Below, piece by piece: positions 60,779-64,000 of a DNA stretch of 64,000 nucleotides. How positions within the stretch are numbered: position 1 is the stretch's first letter; the number at the start of each line of letters is the position of its first letter. The notes below the pieces were generated by a model. The model ran no database searches. It saw nothing but the letters and a program-made list of their open reading frames with translations, and had not been told where the DNA came from. Where the stretch lies: the NCBI RefSeq assembly GCF_026262505.1, contig NC_067207.1:24024082-24088081 (forward strand), written 5' to 3'. A program made the position numbers and the translations under genes. The stretch comes from Trichomonas vaginalis G3. Taxonomy: Eukaryota > Parabasalia > Trichomonadida > Trichomonadidae.

Positions 60779-61642
60779 TTAAATTTCTGAATTTTCTTCA
60801 AGAATCTTCTTGATTCCGAATAATGTTTCCTCACGGAGATTTGTAATATCTGTATCAATCGACTCGTTTTGAACGACTTCAGGCTGGATTTCTTTAATTA
60901 AAGCGAAAATTTTATCAATAACCTCATCGCTTTGAATATTTGACACTTCATCTGCAATCTTCTTCTTCTCTTCATCAGTAAATTGTGACATATGAATAGA
61001 TTCAGAAGCAGCTCTTGGAGGTAAGCTTGGAGGTGGTGGAGGTTCAACAGCTTCTTCAGCAGCCTCTTCTGGAGCAGGCTCAACATGAGTATGTCTCGCT
61101 GGTGGCTGTGAATTTTGACGCTCAATTGGTGGTTTCGATCTTGAACGAGATTGTTTAGGAGGAGGAAGGATTGTTTCCTCCGTATATACGGAATCTGATT
61201 TTCTTTGTCTGAGGGAATATGATTTAGGCTCTTGTGGTTGAATAACTTCGAAAACTCCGATTGATTGTTTGATTGCGTCGGTTTCCATGCACCAATCTAT
61301 AATTTCATTGCCTGTAAGGTATTGCGTGCATTCAGCGAATACTTTTTTGAGTTGTTTAGCCAGATTCGAGATTAATTGATCTTTTCCGTTATATTTAAAT
61401 AAATTTTCCCAAATTAAATTTACGTCTCGCTTGAAGTCTTCTGGTGTGCTATACTCATCGTTAAGTAATTTCTTGCGAACTGTACTTAAATCCATCGGAT
61501 GATCGATAATTTGAAAATAATTTGAGCAGTTATCTCTAACTGGATCGACGGGACGAGAAAAGAACGATGAAATTTTATATCCTTCGATCTTTTCCAGCGC
61601 TTCCAGGCAGCGCCGCCTATGGTAATCTGTCATTGTCAGCAT
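60779..61642 (-). CDS. BET-type protein: single bromodomain plus ET domain
   Basis: 287 residues. A bromodomain occupies about residues 5-108, with the ZA loop FFSRPVDP, the hallmark YFQIIDHPMDLSTVRKKL and the acetyl-lysine-binding asparagine in KYNGKD. The linker is basic and proline-rich (PPIERQNSQPPARH, then EPPPPPSLPPR). The end (about residues 220-287, MSQFTDEEKKKIADEVSNI to ETLFGIKKIL) matches the extraterminal (ET/NET) domain of BET proteins: the conserved EEK start and a final L-R-E-E/T-L helix. One bromodomain plus ET is the layout of plant and protist BETs (GTE type, Bdf-like). It reads acetylated histone H3/H4 and recruits partners. The ATG at 61640 is followed by a second methionine three codons on, and either could be the start. 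Confidence 0.92.
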   Translation of the reverse strand: MLTMTDYHRRRCLEALEKIEGYKISSFFSRPVDPVRDNCSNYFQIIDHPMDLSTVRKKLLNDEYSTPEDFKRDVNLIWENLFKYNGKDQLISNLAKQLKKVFAECTQYLTGNEIIDWCMETDAIKQSIGVFEVIQPQEPKSYSLRQRKSDSVYTEETILPPPKQSRSRSKPPIERQNSQPPARHTHVEPAPEEAAEEAVEPPPPPSLPPRAASESIHMSQFTDEEKKKIADEVSNIQSDEVIDKIFALIKEIQPEVVQNESIDTDITNLREETLFGIKKILEENSEI

Positions 61643-62245
61643 CTTGAAAAAAAATTAGAAAACAATCAAAAAAAAGTTTTTTTTATGATGAAAATTGGAT
61701 TTCAATTTGGATTGCGAAATTATAATTTTCAGCATTAACTCTATCTAATTATCCAAAAACAAGGCTGATATTAAGACTATTTCGAATTTTGAAATGTAAA
61801 AGATCAGCTTGTTTGGCCGGACTAGAAAACATTATCTATAACAGGCTTTCCAAGTCTAAAAATTTTATATCTAATAAAATCGAAATTTTTATTACGTATT
61901 GTTTTGGATAATGAACATCGAAATCCAAGTAGATTAGTCTTAGCTTTGATCATTTTTCATTTGATTAACTATATGCTTACCTCGATCTTCAAATCTCAAT
62001 CTAATATCAGAAATAATTTAACATGCTTTGGATTTCATTATACGTATAGACTAAATAAGCGATTGGTCATGTTTGCTTTTCAAAATACAATCATTCCAAA
62101 ATGTCAAATCAAATTTTCAACAATGCCTTAAATTTCAAATGAGGAACATTAAGTATTATAAGGAAACATCCCGAAAACATCAGAAAATCATCATATAACC
62201 TATAATTTTTTTGAGAATAAAAATAAAAAAAAAATTCAAAAAATA
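61643..62245. other. AT-rich intergenic region
   Basis: Divergent spacer between the BET gene and the small membrane-protein gene. A 75-codon frame at 61904 looks like chance. Confidence 0.5.
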
Positions 62246-62719
62246 ATGCTTTCTTTATTCTTAAGAACAACATTATCAATCCCAGGTCTCCCATTAAGTG
62301 ATGCCTATCATTGGGGATATGCAAATCCATCAGCAGAGTATTGGGTTCAAGGAAACAAAAAAGCATCAATTGTCATTATTTTGCCAAAAAACTTGACAAT
62401 CAATTTGGGACTAAAGATGCGTGAATACGATGCTTCCAACTTCACTGATATCAAAAACACGGTCACAACACGTGGAAATGAAAAAGATCCAATTTATTCA
62501 ACAATTACTCTTGAACCAGGCACTGACAAACCATTTGTTTTCAAGATGACTGTTCCTTCAACAAAGGAAGAACCTTTTATGATCATGTATACTCATAATG
62601 CCCCTGTTTATAGATTATCTGCAGCATTAGGAGGTTTTACATTGTTCATTGCATTATTCCTCTTCGTTTTCGGATGGGCTATATTCTGTGGAGCATGCAG
62701 AGCTACACGTAAGCGTTAA
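62246..62719 (+). CDS. Small type I membrane protein, unknown family
   Basis: 157 residues. The first 20 residues (MLSLFLRTTLSIPGLPLSDA) can act as a signal peptide. A beta-rich lumenal domain of about 110 residues follows, with one N-glycosylation site in LPKNLTINL. A transmembrane span comes at about residues 128-150 (LGGFTLFIALFLFVFGWAIFCG) and a short basic tail ends in RATRKR. The tail could serve as an ER-retrieval or export signal. I do not recognise a family. The layout suggests a small ER/Golgi or surface protein. Confidence 0.75.
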   Translation: MLSLFLRTTLSIPGLPLSDAYHWGYANPSAEYWVQGNKKASIVIILPKNLTINLGLKMREYDASNFTDIKNTVTTRGNEKDPIYSTITLEPGTDKPFVFKMTVPSTKEEPFMIMYTHNAPVYRLSAALGGFTLFIALFLFVFGWAIFCGACRATRKR

Positions 62720-63260
62720 TGTCACTTGTAAATTCAATTTTTTTAGATTATTTTATTAAAGTTCTTTAAACAAAGCTTAAATATAGTACCTTTAATTGAT
62801 TTTAATAGTGTAATGGAAATACTTACTCGTTTTGACTGTTTTTTACTCTTTTTCGATTGATATCGATACAAATTTAAAAATTTTAACAATTTTGGAACGA
62901 ATCGATATAAGGAAGCTTGCTATGAAATCATTTATTGCATTGAGTATATTTATTTGAATGTTAATTTCATTTTGGAATTTTTTGAAATTAAATTTGAAGA
63001 AAATCAACTGGATATGCAAATAAAACGAAACAAATAAGAGAATTATGACTATCTGAATCGATAAAACTATCAATTTCCCTTTGAAAAATTGAAAAATTCA
63101 ATTTTCATGAATAAATTGATGGGAATTGTTTGAGAGTGCTTCAATCATAATTGCTATTGATAAATTGTGACTCGTAATGAGAATTGAAGCCCAAATAAAA
63201 ATATTATTTTTTTGATCAAAAAAATTGTTGGGTAAAATGTAATTAAATCAATTTCATTGT
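62720..63260. other. AT-rich intergenic region
   Basis: Convergent spacer with no feature of note. Confidence 0.5.
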
Positions 63261-64000
63261 TCAAAGCCAGCTCGGAGGTATTTTTATAACGTATTGTTCG
63301 GGAATAACTTGTTGTCCGTATCCTTCTATATCTAAAGTGTATCCTCTAGTTTCACTTTGTGCATCTGCAGGTGTATAGATTACTGTGGCTGGATAAAATA
63401 TATGTGAATGTTCAATATGAGGCAAAGCAAGCACTTTTTCAGTTCTTGTGAATTCCCATCGCTTTGATGGCTTCATAGGTATTATAACAGGCAATGGTGT
63501 CCATTGTTCGCTAGTTAAAGTAACAAGTTGTGGAGTTGGATTTGGATCATAAGGATCGTAAGCATCAATTGAAGTTTCGTTGACATTGTGTATAATCATG
63601 AGCATGAAATTAGTATTGTTTTTGAAGCAAATGAACATATTTGGAAATAATTTTTTGATTTTATAGGCAAAACAGCCACAATGTGTGGGAATTGGTGAAC
63701 CTACATACTTTGGCTTTCCGAAATAGAATGAAAATAGTAATGCATCTACTTCAAATTTCTGAGGAAGTCTCTCTTCTGCTGATAAATTGCTCTTTTTCTG
63801 TGCTATTGCAGAACCAACAGATGATATTGATTCTATAATATGCTCAATTGATTGTTGAAAAGATTCATCGATCTTTTTATAAAAATTATCACAGTCTGTT
63901 GCAGAAGTTGTTGTTGGTTGCTTATTGAATTGTTCTTCTATGTTCATAGCTTGCTTTGTAGCTATATCGAGATTGTGTATTGCCAAAATAGTTTCTTTTA
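63261..64000 (-). CDS. SGF29-like tandem tudor protein (5' end outside the window)
   Basis: The frame is open from the right edge. The first methionine inside is about 13 codons downstream of a TTG, and the upstream codons continue as a helix, so the start probably lies beyond the window. An N-terminal helical part (about residues 1-75) precedes a domain with the SGF29 tudor layout: FEVDALLFSFYFGKP to VNETSIDAYDPYDPNP, then the second tudor TEKVLALPHIEHSHIFYPATVIYTP and DIEGYGQQVIPEQYVIKIP. This closely parallels the closing V-L-A-x-x-P-x-T-T-x-F-Y-x-A...Y-x-x-x-F-E...V-x-x-x-x-V of SGF29. SGF29 is a SAGA/ADA subunit that binds H3K4me2/3. The aromatic cage residues Y and F are present in part. 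The family call is good but distant. Confidence 0.72.
   Translation of the reverse strand, partial: KETILAIHNLDIATKQAMNIEEQFNKQPTTTSATDCDNFYKKIDESFQQSIEHIIESISSVGSAIAQKKSNLSAEERLPQKFEVDALLFSFYFGKPKYVGSPIPTHCGCFAYKIKKLFPNMFICFKNNTNFMLMIIHNVNETSIDAYDPYDPNPTPQLVTLTSEQWTPLPVIIPMKPSKRWEFTRTEKVLALPHIEHSHIFYPATVIYTPADAQSETRGYTLDIEGYGQQVIPEQYVIKIPPSWL

Overview
The window is most likely nuclear DNA from a parabasalid protist (Trichomonas/Tritrichomonas type). It is very AT-rich, and its genes are single exons. Several genes carry a TCA(Y)(T/A) initiator just upstream of the ATG. The families present are parabasalid favourites: BTB proteins with long disordered tails, DUF3447-type ankyrin proteins, a legumain-like C13 protease, armadillo-like and tubby-like proteins, secreted beta-helix surface proteins, giant coiled-coil proteins and a laterally acquired GH19 muralytic enzyme. 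Species cannot be fixed from this window alone. I saw no convincing introns.

Layout. 1-10.4 kb holds a partial GOST-like seven-helix membrane gene (minus), a legumain-like protease, a 1.8 kb TTAA-flanked DNA transposon lying just upstream of an ankyrin gene, and a GH19/SH3b gene cut in two by a 1.1 kb hAT-like element with an 8 bp target duplication. 10.58-30.53 kb is a direct tandem duplication of a roughly 9.98 kb unit. Each unit carries a large type I membrane protein gene, a TTAA-flanked element inserted at its stop codon, a minus-strand GH19 enzyme, and a fold-back element made of five strong hairpins in a row. The junction of the units captured the first 32 codons of the 2,079-residue coiled-coil gene that follows. 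The membrane-protein gene is intact in the right unit and frameshifted in the left one.

30.4-43.9 kb holds the coiled-coil giant, a CCCH-RING splicing factor (CWC24/RNF113 type), a tRNA-Lys(CTT), an armadillo-like protein, one broken and one intact beta-helix protein with a tiny TTAA-flanked MITE between them, and a nucleoplasmin-like protein. 44.1-47.1 kb is a Mutator-like transposon (MULE) with its transposase. 47.3-56.7 kb holds a tubby-like gene (minus), another TTAA-flanked element, a BTB gene, a large ankyrin gene and the KEOPS subunit Kae1/OSGEP. 56.8-64 kb holds a third, broken beta-helix gene, a divergent histone H3 that is a CENP-A candidate, a fucosyltransferase-like type II membrane enzyme, a BET-type bromodomain protein, a small type I membrane protein and a partial SGF29-like tudor protein.

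The genes do not form an operon-like pathway. Four of them are chromatin proteins (nucleoplasmin-like, CenH3-like, BET, SGF29-like). The region is also a trap for short DNA transposons, and several of these sit exactly at gene boundaries: in an upstream region, at a stop codon and inside a coding region.
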